A DNA stretch of 64,000 bases from Oribacterium sp. P6A1 (lineage in GTDB: Bacteria; Bacillota; Clostridia; Lachnospirales; Lachnospiraceae): positions 1 to 64,000 of the forward strand of contig NZ_JNKO01000006.1 in assembly GCF_000702885.1 (NCBI RefSeq), read 5' to 3'. Below the pieces are notes generated by a model. It made no database searches. It was given only the letters and a program-made list of their open reading frames with translations, and had not been told where the DNA came from. Every line of letters begins with the position of its first letter. The first letter of the stretch is position 1. Shown here piece by piece: positions 56,116-64,000 of this stretch. The position numbers and the translations under genes are program-made.

Positions 56116-56908
56116 AAACAGTGAAAACGGCGGAGAGATGACCCTTTCAGGTCATCTCACTGAATTAAGGAACCGTATCATAGTCATCATCGTTGTGCTG
56201 ATCGCGGCTATGCTGGTGGGACTTCACTTTGCAGAGGCCATCATAACAGCTCTTTTGGATATAGGACGGGCCAGAGGCTATCAGTTCGTATACCTGGCAC
56301 CCCAGGAGATGCTTATACAGTACTTCTCACTATCCCTTATCTTTGCGGCTCTCATAGGGCTTCCCATCATTTTCTATGAAGCCTATGCCTTTATGAGCCC
56401 GGGACTCAGGCACAGAGAGAAGATCTTCATGATGCTGGCCATCATTTTCGGAATGATCTTCGGATTTTTGGGCATACTTTTTGCCTATAAAATCCTGATT
56501 CCCTTTATGCTCTATTTCCTTCTGGATATGAGCAAGGGTGTCAATGTCTCTGCCGCTATAAGTGTCGGAAACTATGTTTCGTTTTTGATGACTATTTTCA
56601 TCATATTTGCGGTACTGTTCGAGTTCCCGGTGGTATCGGTTCTGCTCTCCCAGCTGGGCATCATAAAGGTTGAGTGGATGAGAAAGGCCCGTAAGGTGAT
56701 GATAGTACTTATCTTCCTTATGGCTGCTATAGTGACACCGCCGGATATCGTATCACAGGTAATGGTAGCATTGCCTATGCTGCTCTTATACGAGTTTAGT
56801 ATCATACTTTGTACTATTTTCGGGGTATTCAAAAAAAAGAATGCTGATGAAGAGGAAGAAGATGATACGGAGGGTGATGAGCCTGCCCCTGAGGAAACGA
56901 CAATTTAA
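56099..56908 (+). CDS. tatC: Sec-independent translocase protein TatC
   Basis: TatC recognises twin-arginine signal peptides. The 269-residue protein has six membrane helices and the family features HLTELRNRII at the N-terminus, FMSPGLRHREKIF and FEFPVV. The start is uncertain: the ATG at 56099 overlaps tatA, and an in-frame ATG at 56138 behind GGCGGAGAG gives the canonical MTLSGHLTELRNR. It closes the tat operon; a terminator follows at 56923. Confidence 0.95.
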   Translation: MKRRTENSENGGEMTLSGHLTELRNRIIVIIVVLIAAMLVGLHFAEAIITALLDIGRARGYQFVYLAPQEMLIQYFSLSLIFAALIGLPIIFYEAYAFMSPGLRHREKIFMMLAIIFGMIFGFLGILFAYKILIPFMLYFLLDMSKGVNVSAAISVGNYVSFLMTIFIIFAVLFEFPVVSVLLSQLGIIKVEWMRKARKVMIVLIFLMAAIVTPPDIVSQVMVALPMLLLYEFSIILCTIFGVFKKKNADEEEEDDTEGDEPAPEETTI

Positions 56909-56922
56909 AGATGTATTATGAG

Positions 56923-56954
56923 GTCGCAGGGTAGAAATAATCCTGCGGCTTTTT
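56923..56954 (+). terminator. tatC terminator
   Basis: GTCGCAGG / CCTGCGGC (56923-56930 / 56942-56949) and five T residues. Confidence 0.8.
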
Positions 56955-56960
56955 GTTTAC

Positions 56961-57071
56961 GCCATAAGCCCGTCAAACGTCCATTGGGGCGATTTGCTCC
57001 CGCAAAATAAGGGAAGGAGATTTGGCGGGTAAGGCAAAATCTTGCAGGGAGCTTTTTCCCTGCAGGATCGG
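56961..57071 (+). repeat. Dispersed hairpin element, copy in the nrdG leader
   Basis: It opens with CCATAAGCCC, includes CCCGC/GCGGG and ends with ATCTTGCAGGG / CCCTGCAGGAT (57039-57049 / 57058-57068) around AGCTTTTT. The layout matches the copies before metN and nrdD. Confidence 0.5.
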
Positions 57072-57092
57072 AAAGAGAGAAGGGAGACGAAT

Positions 57093-57650
57093 ATGCATTA
57101 CGCAGAAATAAAGCATTTTGATATAGCCAACGGCCCTGGCGTGAGACTCAGTCTGTTTGTTTCGGGCTGCACTCATAAATGTCCGGGATGCTTCAATGAG
57201 GTTGCCTGGCCCTTTGACTATGGTATGGAGTTTACAAAGGAAGTTGAAGATCAGATACTTGAAGATCTTTCGGATCCGGCCTATCAGGGTATGACGCTCC
57301 TTGGAGGTGAGCCCTTTGAACCGGCTAATCAGAAGGGACTTATATCACTTATCACCCGCTTTAAAGAAAGATATCCGGAAAAGGATCTCTGGATCTTCTC
57401 AGGATATCTTTTTGATGAGGATATGCTGGGGTGGATGTCGGAAAAGCTTCCTGAGACCAGAGAAATACTCAAACGTGCCGATGTCATAGTTGACGGGGAA
57501 TTCAAACTGGCTCTTAAGGACATTACTTTACTGTATAAGGGGTCTTCTAACCAGAGAACCATAGATGTGCAGAAATCTCTTGCCTCGGGAGAAATAGTGC
57601 AGTGGGATCCCGGTGAAGGCACCACAGTTTCGAAAACAACACATCTATAA
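57093..57650 (+). CDS. nrdG: Anaerobic ribonucleotide reductase activating protein
   Basis: NrdG is a radical SAM enzyme that installs the glycyl radical on NrdD. From the ATG at 57093 (AGGGAGA site) it is 185 residues, with the iron-sulfur motif CTHKCPGC (CxxxCxxC) near residue 26, the TLLGGEPFEP glycine-rich SAM-binding segment and DVIVDGEFK. An in-frame ATG at 57042 lies inside a leader hairpin and is rejected. It is separated from nrdD by tat genes and terminators, so it has its own transcription, possibly starting within the leader element. Confidence 0.95.
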   Translation: MHYAEIKHFDIANGPGVRLSLFVSGCTHKCPGCFNEVAWPFDYGMEFTKEVEDQILEDLSDPAYQGMTLLGGEPFEPANQKGLISLITRFKERYPEKDLWIFSGYLFDEDMLGWMSEKLPETREILKRADVIVDGEFKLALKDITLLYKGSSNQRTIDVQKSLASGEIVQWDPGEGTTVSKTTHL

Positions 57651-57701
57651 AAAAAGAGACTTACTTTGGATGATATTTTCATCCGGGGCAGGTCTCTTTT
57701 T
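57651..57701 (+). terminator. nrdG terminator
   Basis: AAAAAGAGAC / GTCTCTTTTT (57651-57660 / 57692-57701), with an inner GGATGA/TCATCC stem. Confidence 0.85.
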
Positions 57702-57847
57702 CTTTATTACTTTCATGAGTAAGGTACATATCAATGGAGTACATAAGGATATTTTGCGACCCGGGAGCGCGGAATGATCGAAGCGCGGATTTTTGACACT
57801 CATGATATAAAATTTGATTGTATTAGTGGAAATCAAGGGAAATTAAT

Positions 57848-57874
57848 TAATTAAAGTCTGTTATATGTCGATAA
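57848..57874 (+). promoter_or_regulatory. Sigma-28 (flagellar) type promoter of the chemoreceptor
   Basis: TAAT (57848-57851), 15 bp, GTCGATAA (57867-57874); the consensus is TAAA-15-GCCGATAA (10 of 12 matched). Confidence 0.65.
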
Positions 57875-57952
57875 AGACTATAGAAAAACTGTAGTTTTAT
57901 GGAATTAATTATTAATTCCGTGGATAGTTTAGACATACAATCAGGAGGCAGT

Positions 57953-60031
57953 ATGAGTAAGTCTAAAGAGAATATCAGAAAGGGTGGCAGCAAGCCGTAT
58001 GTTAGTCTTGCTGTGCGTATTCCTGCCATCGTTGCGGCAGCTGTACTTGTAGTTGTAGCAATCATATGTGTTGTATTCGGTTTTATGACTTTCCGGAATG
58101 TGGATAATATGGCGAAGGACCAGTTCAGGAATATAGCAGGACAGAATGTGCTCACAGTTCAGAAATATATGAACGGAATGAATATCTATGCGGATGCCCT
58201 GGGCAGCAGTGTTCTGAATTATGAGAAGCTCGGGCGTGAGGCAGGAGAAGATGCCATAGTTTCAGCCTTAAAGGAAGCTGTTAATTCGGGAAAGATATTC
58301 TCGGCATATTTTGCCTTTGAACCAAACGGACTATTTGCAGATACACCGGATGGCCTTTCCTACTATGTATATCCAAGCGGAAGTGATATCAATACGGACA
58401 TACTGTTTGATTATGATACCTACAGCGGGGAGGATTATTACGCGCCTACAAAGGAAACACTTAAGACACATATAACAGCCCCCTATGCATACGAGCTTAC
58501 AGACGGAACGAAGGTATTTCTCATCACATTAAGCACACCCATAATAAAAAACGGTCAGTTCATCGGAGTTGCCAATTGCGATATGCTTGTTGACACTCTT
58601 GAGAAGCTTCAGTATGCAAACGGAGGATTTGACAGTACCTATCTTACCCTTTCCGATTCCGAAAATACCTACATCGCACATACGGCTGATCCTAAATCCG
58701 TAGGTGAGAAGGCAGGATTCTCAATGGAAAAGACTGAGAAGACATTGAGCGGAGAGACATTTATAAACTCGGTTCATGATTTCATAGGAGATGCCTCTTC
58801 CTTCGCCATCTTTACACCAGTCACTCTGGAGGGCTCAGATCTCGGATGGGTACTTACAAATATAGTACATAAGAGTGAATTATACGCAGATCTTTACCGG
58901 TCACTTGCCATAGTGGGATTTATCGGAGTACTGGGAATCGTATTTCTGGCACTTATTTCAGCATTCATCGTAAGGCGGGCTTTAGCTCCCATTAAGCCTC
59001 TTATGGGCATAGCCGAAGACGTAGGAGCATTCAATCTGAGAAACGATCACTCCGGCTATGATTATCCGAATGACGAGCTTGGCACACTGGCAAAGATATT
59101 CCTTAAAATGGCAGATAATCTGAAACTCATCATTCATGATATGGATCAGGTGCTTGCTTACATGGCCCAGGGTGATTTCACAAAGAGCAGCTCCTGCCCG
59201 GACAGATATGTGGGAGATATGAGGAATACTCTCGAGTCTATCAACAAGATAAAATCCATACTTGGAAATTCTCTGAAGGAGATCAATGCTTCTGCAGCCA
59301 AGGTTGCCAACAACTCTTCACAGATCTCAGACGGAGCACAGGCCCTTGCCCAGGGTGCTACGGAGCAGGCAGGTTCCGTTCAGGAGCTGAGCGCTACCAT
59401 CAGTTCTGTCAACGAAGAGGTTAAGGGCAATGCCGACAACGCTGAGAGAGCAAGAGAGATTGCTCTGAAGACCCAGGACGCAATCAAGGTAAGTAATGAT
59501 GAGATGCATAAGCTTACGGATTCCATGGATGCCATAGAGGAAGCATCAAATAAGATTCAGGATGTCATCAGCATAATTGACAATATAGCATTCCAGACCA
59601 ATATCCTGTCTCTGAATGCCGCGATTGAGGCAGCCCGTGCCGGTCAGGCAGGAAAGGGCTTTGCGGTTGTTGCGGATGAGGTAGGAAATCTTGCTAAGCG
59701 AAGTCAGGAGGCAGCACAGAGTACCAGTGATCTTATCCAGATGGTGACTGAGGCAGTCAATAACGGTAAGGTTATAACCGATGACACGGCAGAAGCATTG
59801 AGAACGGTATCAGGTTATGCTGAAGAAACAAACAAGATGATAAAAGAGATTTCTAAAGCATCTGTGAAGCAGGCGGATTCCCTCAACCAGATCAGTATAG
59901 GAATCAATCAGATTTCGGAGGTCGTACAGAACAACTCTTCAACATCGGAGGAGAGTGCAGCTGCCAGTATCGAGCTTGCCAATGAAGCAAACAGACTCAA
60001 TGAACTGGTAGAGCCTTTCAAACTGCCATAG
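57953..60031 (+). CDS. Methyl-accepting chemotaxis protein
   Basis: The 692-residue receptor has a membrane helix (about 20-45), a periplasmic-type extracellular dCache ligand domain (about 50-315, with YYAPTKETLKTHITAPY and the second PAS-like lobe), a second helix (about 322-345) and a HAMP domain. The signalling domain contains the conserved hairpin tip near VISIIDNIAFQTNILSLNAA and AARAGQAGKGFAVVADEV. The ligand is not predictable, although dCache receptors often bind amino acids or organic acids. AGGAGG precedes the ATG at 57953. The sigma-28-like promoter implies that the organism is flagellated. A long terminator hairpin follows. Confidence 0.94.
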   Translation: MSKSKENIRKGGSKPYVSLAVRIPAIVAAAVLVVVAIICVVFGFMTFRNVDNMAKDQFRNIAGQNVLTVQKYMNGMNIYADALGSSVLNYEKLGREAGEDAIVSALKEAVNSGKIFSAYFAFEPNGLFADTPDGLSYYVYPSGSDINTDILFDYDTYSGEDYYAPTKETLKTHITAPYAYELTDGTKVFLITLSTPIIKNGQFIGVANCDMLVDTLEKLQYANGGFDSTYLTLSDSENTYIAHTADPKSVGEKAGFSMEKTEKTLSGETFINSVHDFIGDASSFAIFTPVTLEGSDLGWVLTNIVHKSELYADLYRSLAIVGFIGVLGIVFLALISAFIVRRALAPIKPLMGIAEDVGAFNLRNDHSGYDYPNDELGTLAKIFLKMADNLKLIIHDMDQVLAYMAQGDFTKSSSCPDRYVGDMRNTLESINKIKSILGNSLKEINASAAKVANNSSQISDGAQALAQGATEQAGSVQELSATISSVNEEVKGNADNAERAREIALKTQDAIKVSNDEMHKLTDSMDAIEEASNKIQDVISIIDNIAFQTNILSLNAAIEAARAGQAGKGFAVVADEVGNLAKRSQEAAQSTSDLIQMVTEAVNNGKVITDDTAEALRTVSGYAEETNKMIKEISKASVKQADSLNQISIGINQISEVVQNNSSTSEESAAASIELANEANRLNELVEPFKLP

Positions 60032-60084
60032 GTAAAAGGATAAATTTCAGATATAATCAGTGTAATAATTAAAAAAGCTCAGAA

Positions 60085-60163
60085 AAAGGACTTCAGGTTG
60101 AGACACATATTCATGGAATAACTCTCATGAATATAAGTATGATACCTTGAAGCCCTTTTTTAT
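60085..60163 (+). terminator. Terminator after the chemoreceptor
   Basis: A long imperfect hairpin with outer arms AAGGACTTCAGG and CCTTGAAGCCCTT, an inner ATTCATG/CATGAAT stem, and a T-run. Confidence 0.75.
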
Positions 60164-60247
60164 GTACTAAGCTATAGGAATAACACAAGATGTGGTATAA
60201 TTACATGGTTCAAGAACTTCATTTTATGAGGAGGTTTTTCCGGTATT

Positions 60248-61381
60248 ATGATGACGATTTCTCAGATAAAGAGCTTTGCAAAGCGTCAGTTAAAGGGCAA
60301 TCTTTTGTCAGCCATAGGCGCGATGCTGCTTTCTTCTATTTGCTTTTCTCTTTGGGCATCGGTGTTTTTTACCGTGATTCTGGTGGGTATCATAGGTCCC
60401 GTAACAGGAAGATTACAGCTTATAAACATTGGCAGTAATCCTGAAACGAGACTTTTATTCTTTGCGATTCTTGGAATCGTTATTGCAGCGCTGCTGTTCC
60501 TGGGAGTGTATATATGTGTGGGACTTATGCTGGGAACCCAGATGTTCTATCTTGATATGGTCAAGGGAAAGAGGGTAGGAGCATTTTATATTTTCAGGGG
60601 ATTTTCAGATAATGCACACCTTAGGCACTATCTGGGAGTGGTTCTTATCCTCTATCTTGTGGAGTTTATCCTTATGATACCCATGAGTTTAGTGGGATTG
60701 AATTCGGGATATAAATCTATGGATTATGAACTTACAAAGCTTATCACCAGTTTTGTGAGTTTTATAATCACACTGTTCCTGGGATTTTCGACTTATGCTT
60801 CTGCAGACAATAAGGATATGAAAGCCCTTGATGCTTTAAAGGTGTCCTTTCACCTCATGCGTGCACGTAAGTTCAAGCTGATTTTATTTGAGCTCAGTTT
60901 CTTTTTATGGTTCCTGCTGGTGATGATCACCTGCGGCATTGCGGCTTTTTGGGTCATACCGTATTTCTACGCGGCTTATTCCGTTTTCTACCTGAGCGCA
61001 TACAGTCAGGATTTTAAGAGAAAAGAGGAGTCAGAGGAACCGGAGGAAACAGAGGAACCAAAGGACACTTACGTAAGAGGCGATGCGGTGCCTGAAAAGG
61101 AAGAGCCTGAGCGGAGCTTTGAGGAAGTCAGAAGACAGTACACAGAGGTGGATAGTGATGCAGAAAAGGATATTGACAGTTCTGCAGTAACCTCCGGCAG
61201 CGATAATATCAAGGCGGATACAGAAAAAAACAATTATAAGTCTGAAGAAGATGGATTTGCAGCATACGAGAAGTGGAAAAAGGATCATGGAATAAGCATA
61301 GATAATCCGGATCCGTTCCATGGGAAGTATTCCGGTTCAAATGTGAAATCACAGGATTCAGACAACAGTACAAAAGAATAA
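60248..61381 (+). CDS. DUF975 family membrane protein
   Basis: The 377-residue protein begins with the DUF975 pattern ISQIKSFAKRQLKGNLLSAIG and has five or six membrane helices within the first 260 residues, in the arrangement common to this Firmicutes family. The last 120 residues form a hydrophilic, Glu/Ser/Asp-rich cytoplasmic tail that is longer than in typical members and ends with a KWKKDHGISIDNPDPFHGKY-like patch. The function is unknown. Two adjacent ATG codons (60248, 60251) follow GGAGG. nrdR lies 84 bp downstream, perhaps in the same transcript. Confidence 0.8.
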   Translation: MMTISQIKSFAKRQLKGNLLSAIGAMLLSSICFSLWASVFFTVILVGIIGPVTGRLQLINIGSNPETRLLFFAILGIVIAALLFLGVYICVGLMLGTQMFYLDMVKGKRVGAFYIFRGFSDNAHLRHYLGVVLILYLVEFILMIPMSLVGLNSGYKSMDYELTKLITSFVSFIITLFLGFSTYASADNKDMKALDALKVSFHLMRARKFKLILFELSFFLWFLLVMITCGIAAFWVIPYFYAAYSVFYLSAYSQDFKRKEESEEPEETEEPKDTYVRGDAVPEKEEPERSFEEVRRQYTEVDSDAEKDIDSSAVTSGSDNIKADTEKNNYKSEEDGFAAYEKWKKDHGISIDNPDPFHGKYSGSNVKSQDSDNSTKE

Positions 61382-61465
61382 AACTAACATATGTCCTTAA
61401 GCCACAGAGCGGCGGCAGGAAATCGGGAGCACAGGCATGAAATGCCTGACAGAGGGAGGAAGAAT

Positions 61466-61951
61466 ATGAAATGTCCGTTTTGCAATGCAGAAGATACGAG
61501 AGTTATCGACTCACGACCGGCAGATGACAATACAGCCATCAGAAGACGCCGTCAGTGTGAAGTCTGCGGTAAAAGATTTACAACCTATGAGAAGCTTGAG
61601 ACCATGCCTATGATGGTCATCAAAAAGGATCAGAGCCGGGTTCCCTACGACCGGTCCAAGATAGAGGCCGGCATAGTCAGAAGCTGTCACAAGAGACCGG
61701 TTTCAACAGCTCAGATAAATCTCGTGGTGGATGAAATAGAAAATGAGATTTTTTCAACAGGAGAGCGTGAAATCACTACATCCGCAATAGGAGAACTGGT
61801 CATGGATAAGCTGAAGGCTCTTGATCAGGTAGCTTATGTAAGATTTGCATCTGTTTACAGAGAGTTCAAAGATGTAAATACTTTTGTGGATGAAATAGGA
61901 AAGCTGTTAAAAAATCAGAAAACGGAGACGGACACAGATGCCAATGCATAA
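61466..61951 (+). CDS. nrdR: Transcriptional repressor NrdR
   Basis: NrdR represses ribonucleotide reductase genes when dATP is high. From the ATG at 61466 (GGGAGGAAG site) it is 161 residues: an N-terminal zinc ribbon (MKCPFCNAEDTRVIDSR with CEVCGKRF) and an ATP-cone (about residues 45-140). The ORF could be read from 61391, but that start has no site and lies outside the conserved protein. Two NrdR boxes near nrdD in this window are the predicted targets. It overlaps aroD-aroK by 14 bases. Confidence 0.95.
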   Translation: MKCPFCNAEDTRVIDSRPADDNTAIRRRRQCEVCGKRFTTYEKLETMPMMVIKKDQSRVPYDRSKIEAGIVRSCHKRPVSTAQINLVVDEIENEIFSTGEREITTSAIGELVMDKLKALDQVAYVRFASVYREFKDVNTFVDEIGKLLKNQKTETDTDANA

Positions 61952-63227
61952 GGTTAAGGTGATAGTTCCAATTACAGGGGCTGATGAAGACGCGATAATG
62001 AAGGAAGCCGCAGCTATAGCTGAGACAGATGCGGACGCAGTGGAGTGGAGATTTGATCTTGCAAAAAAACTCTACGATTTTAAATCATGGAATACAGCAG
62101 GCGATGCAGAGCTTTACGGTACCGCAGAGACTATACAGGATATACTAAGGCAGCTTTCGGAACGTCTCAGGGGGAAGGAAATACTGTTCACTATCAGGAC
62201 CGGCTGTCAGGGCGGTGCTTTTCCGGATATTCAGGAGGTGTATGAGAAGCTTCTGTGTGAAGCTGCGAAGAGCGGATGCATTGACCTTATAGATATAGAG
62301 GATACAACTGCGGATTTCAGGATGTCTAAAATCATGGAGATCTCCGGGAAATATAAGGTGAAGACCATAGTGTCCTATCATGATTTTGAAAAGACTCCGG
62401 ATTTTGAGGATATCCTTTCAAAGTTTGAATCCATAAGGAAGACGGGAGCAGACATAATAAAGACTGCATATATGCCGGTAACTGCAAGTGACGTAGCAAG
62501 GGTTCTAAGCGCAACTGCTTACTATAAGGAGCATGAGGGCAGGAACAGCAGTATGATCACCATGTCCATGGGGGACCTTGGGAAGATTAGTCGTGTCAGC
62601 GGTGCCGTCTTTGGCTCCGACTATACCTTTGCGGCGGTGGGAGAGACCAGCGCACCGGGCCAGCTGCCTATAAAAACAGCACGCTATATTATGGATGCAC
62701 TGAGAGGCCATGAAGAACAAAATCTATACCTTATAGGCTTTATGGCTTCTGGAAAGTCTACAGTGGCGGCAAAGCTTAAAGAGCTTACGGGAAAGCCTGT
62801 TTTTGAGATGGATCAGTGTATAGTCGATAAGATGGGTATGAGCATAGCGGATATCTTCGACAAATTCGGGGAGGAGAGATTCAGAGAGATAGAGACTGAG
62901 ACCCTGAAGGGAGTCGGGGATATGAAGGGAGCCATAATTTCAACAGGCGGCGGTGCCCCCATGAGGCCTGAGAACCGGGACATCATGGCTAGAAAGGGAA
63001 AGGTAGTGTATCTTTCCGTGAAACCCGAGACAGTTGTTAAAAGACTTTCGGTGAATCAGACAGAGCGTCCACTTCTGGCAGGTCACGTGGATATAGATTA
63101 TGTAAAGGAACTTCTCGGTAAGAGAGATCCTGTCTATCGTGAAGCGGCGGATGAGGTGATAGAGACTGATGCCATGAGTGCTGAGGAAATAGGCAGGGCG
63201 ATAGCTGATATGATGACCGGGGCTTAA
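61938..63227 (+). CDS. aroDK: Bifunctional 3-dehydroquinate dehydratase (type I) / shikimate kinase
   Basis: The 429-residue protein joins two shikimate-pathway enzymes. Residues 1-255 are a type I dehydroquinase (AVEWRFDLAKK, catalytic His in YHDFEK near residue 137, Schiff-base Lys in IIKTAYMP near residue 175, SMGDLGKISR). Residues 262-429 are shikimate kinase with Walker A GFMASGKST, the EMDQCIVDKMG shikimate-binding Asp and STGGGAPMRPENR. The two steps are not adjacent in the pathway (shikimate dehydrogenase lies between). The start may be the ATG at 61938 or 61944; both overlap the nrdR 3' end. Confidence 0.93.
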   Translation: MPMHKVKVIVPITGADEDAIMKEAAAIAETDADAVEWRFDLAKKLYDFKSWNTAGDAELYGTAETIQDILRQLSERLRGKEILFTIRTGCQGGAFPDIQEVYEKLLCEAAKSGCIDLIDIEDTTADFRMSKIMEISGKYKVKTIVSYHDFEKTPDFEDILSKFESIRKTGADIIKTAYMPVTASDVARVLSATAYYKEHEGRNSSMITMSMGDLGKISRVSGAVFGSDYTFAAVGETSAPGQLPIKTARYIMDALRGHEEQNLYLIGFMASGKSTVAAKLKELTGKPVFEMDQCIVDKMGMSIADIFDKFGEERFREIETETLKGVGDMKGAIISTGGGAPMRPENRDIMARKGKVVYLSVKPETVVKRLSVNQTERPLLAGHVDIDYVKELLGKRDPVYREAADEVIETDAMSAEEIGRAIADMMTGA

Positions 63228-63325
63228 TACCTCAGGAAAGTGAGTCTATTGTGACATTGAACTTCACATAAGGATATGAGGTTAAAAGCAGACAGCAGAA
63301 CCCTTTAGGTGCATCGAGCAGAATT

Positions 63326-63371
63326 AAAAAGCGTTATTCAGATGTTTTTTTCATCTGAATAACGCTTTTTT
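63326..63371 (+). terminator. aroDK terminator
   Basis: A 19-bp stem AAAAAGCGTTATTCAGATG / CATCTGAATAACGCTTTTT (63326-63344 / 63352-63370), the longest perfect terminator stem in the window. Confidence 0.92.
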
Positions 63372-63515
63372 GCTTATTTGAAATTTTCAGAAGCCGAAAT
63401 AAATCTTATAGATAAGGGTCCTGATTCCGGTTGGGGGAGAAGACATATTTTATTCAGGTAAAGTATGGGAGAATGATCCTTGTCCTGATAATCCGAAGGT
63501 ACATTCTTATTAGGG

Positions 63516-63540
63516 AACGGTCGGAAAATTCCGGACCGTT
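63516..63540 (+). other. Hairpin just upstream of the NlpC/P60 gene
   Basis: AACGGTC-GGAA / TTCC-GGACCGTT (63516-63526 / 63529-63540), one bulged base, ends 14 bases before the start codon. It has no T-run. The 180-base leader did not match a c-di-AMP riboswitch by eye. Confidence 0.45.
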
Positions 63541-63553
63541 TAGGGTGTATAGA

Positions 63554-64000
63554 GTGAAAAAAGATAGTAGAAATATGAGAAGATATGGCAGAATAAAACA
63601 TTTTTCGACCGCTTTTATGTCTGTATTTACCGCTTTGTCTGTTTTTATGGCAACACCTGCTTTTTCGGCAGGCAGATATGGCCTCAGAACAGAGTATGGC
63701 AGCAGCGGAAGCAGCGGCAGCACCGGAAGTACAGGGAATCTCAATGAAGGAACGGTGGTTTACGATCCGGAAGAGGTACTGACGAAAGAGCAGGAGGAAG
63801 AGGTTCTCAGCACTGCCGAGATAGAAAAGTATGTTAAGGCGAACTATTCTGTTCTTCAGCAGTTTACAAATGAAAGCGAATATACCACAAGATCCCGTCA
63901 GGCCTTGATCAGTTATGCCATGCAGTTTATAGGGAATCCCTACGTCTGGGGCGGAACGTCCCTTACAAACGGAGCGGACTGCTCGGGATTCGTACAGGAG
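63554..64000 (+). CDS. NlpC/P60 family cell wall hydrolase (5' part)
   Basis: The gene runs off the window after 149 codons. It starts with GTG at 63554, with AGGGTG 7 bp upstream; the ATG at 63575 lacks a site. A Sec signal peptide (about residues 14-42, FSTAFMSVFTALSVFMATPAFSA with cleavage near FSA-GR) is followed by a Gly/Ser linker and an acidic helical region. The NlpC/P60 catalytic start is then visible: FIGNPYVWGGTSLTNGADCSGF, whose Cys is the nucleophile of these gamma-D-Glu-diamino-acid endopeptidases. A role in peptidoglycan turnover is expected. Confidence 0.9.
   Translation, partial: MKKDSRNMRRYGRIKHFSTAFMSVFTALSVFMATPAFSAGRYGLRTEYGSSGSSGSTGSTGNLNEGTVVYDPEEVLTKEQEEEVLSTAEIEKYVKANYSVLQQFTNESEYTTRSRQALISYAMQFIGNPYVWGGTSLTNGADCSGFVQE

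Noticed and set aside
63374-63553. Possible c-di-AMP (ydaO) riboswitch before the NlpC/P60 gene
   Set aside because: Such genes are frequent targets, but the conserved GGGGUGAA-type segments and pseudoknot arms were not found by eye; only one hairpin is supported.
1-64000. CRISPR arrays, prophage, restriction or other defence genes
   Set aside because: None seen on either strand; repeats found are terminal inverted repeats, tandem tRNA units, operators and hairpins.

Overview
The window is a chromosomal segment of a low-to-mid GC Gram-positive anaerobe, most likely a motile member of the Lachnospiraceae (Butyrivibrio/Pseudobutyrivibrio-like). The family-level inference rests on the RpoB/RpoC/FtsZ sequences, the gene order mraZ-rsmH-ftsL-pbp-mraY-murD-ftsW-divIB-ftsZ without ftsA, the oxygen-sensitive class III ribonucleotide reductase, DUF5688 and DUF975 proteins, an Amt-PII fusion, strong AGGAGG ribosome binding sites and TTGACA-17-TATAAT promoters.

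Layout. 1-2176: an ISL3-family insertion sequence (transposase plus a small accessory ORF), directly upstream of the rpoB promoter region. 2177-15709: rpoB-rpoC, then rpsL, rpsG, fusA, tuf, separated by terminators, promoters and related palindromic elements. 15710-19200: a secreted FN3/cell-wall-binding-repeat protein coupled to a membrane protein, then a decayed HD-GYP signalling gene. 19344-27694: queA-rluF-ligA, an MBOAT/SGNH acyl-transfer pair, and lgt. 27695-32565: a candidate small RNA, a DUF5688 gene, the Amt-PII fusion gene on the minus strand with an elaborate leader, and ychF. 33086-43668: the division and cell wall (dcw) cluster with MraZ boxes, and an unexplained structured 300-base gap between rsmH and ftsL. 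43687-49050: prfC, an M20 peptidase, two tandem tRNA-Leu(AAG) genes with a truncated third copy, and a DUF4832-type protein. 49239-52035: metNIQ methionine importer. 52051-57701: NrdR boxes, nrdD, a Tat translocase operon and nrdG. 57848-64000: a chemoreceptor with a sigma-28-like promoter, a DUF975 membrane protein, nrdR, an aroD-aroK fusion, and the start of an NlpC/P60 cell wall hydrolase.

Most genes are housekeeping genes. I see no defence system, prophage or CRISPR array. The least explained signals are non-coding: (a) tandem hexaloop-plus-terminator units, a 25-bp operator-like repeat and a strong promoter in front of amt; (b) nested helices filling the rsmH-ftsL gap; (c) a promoter-structure-T-run unit at 27841-27947; (d) a hairpin element recurring in front of metN, nrdD and nrdG; (e) a family of GCGAG/GGAGC palindromes around the rpo-str genes.
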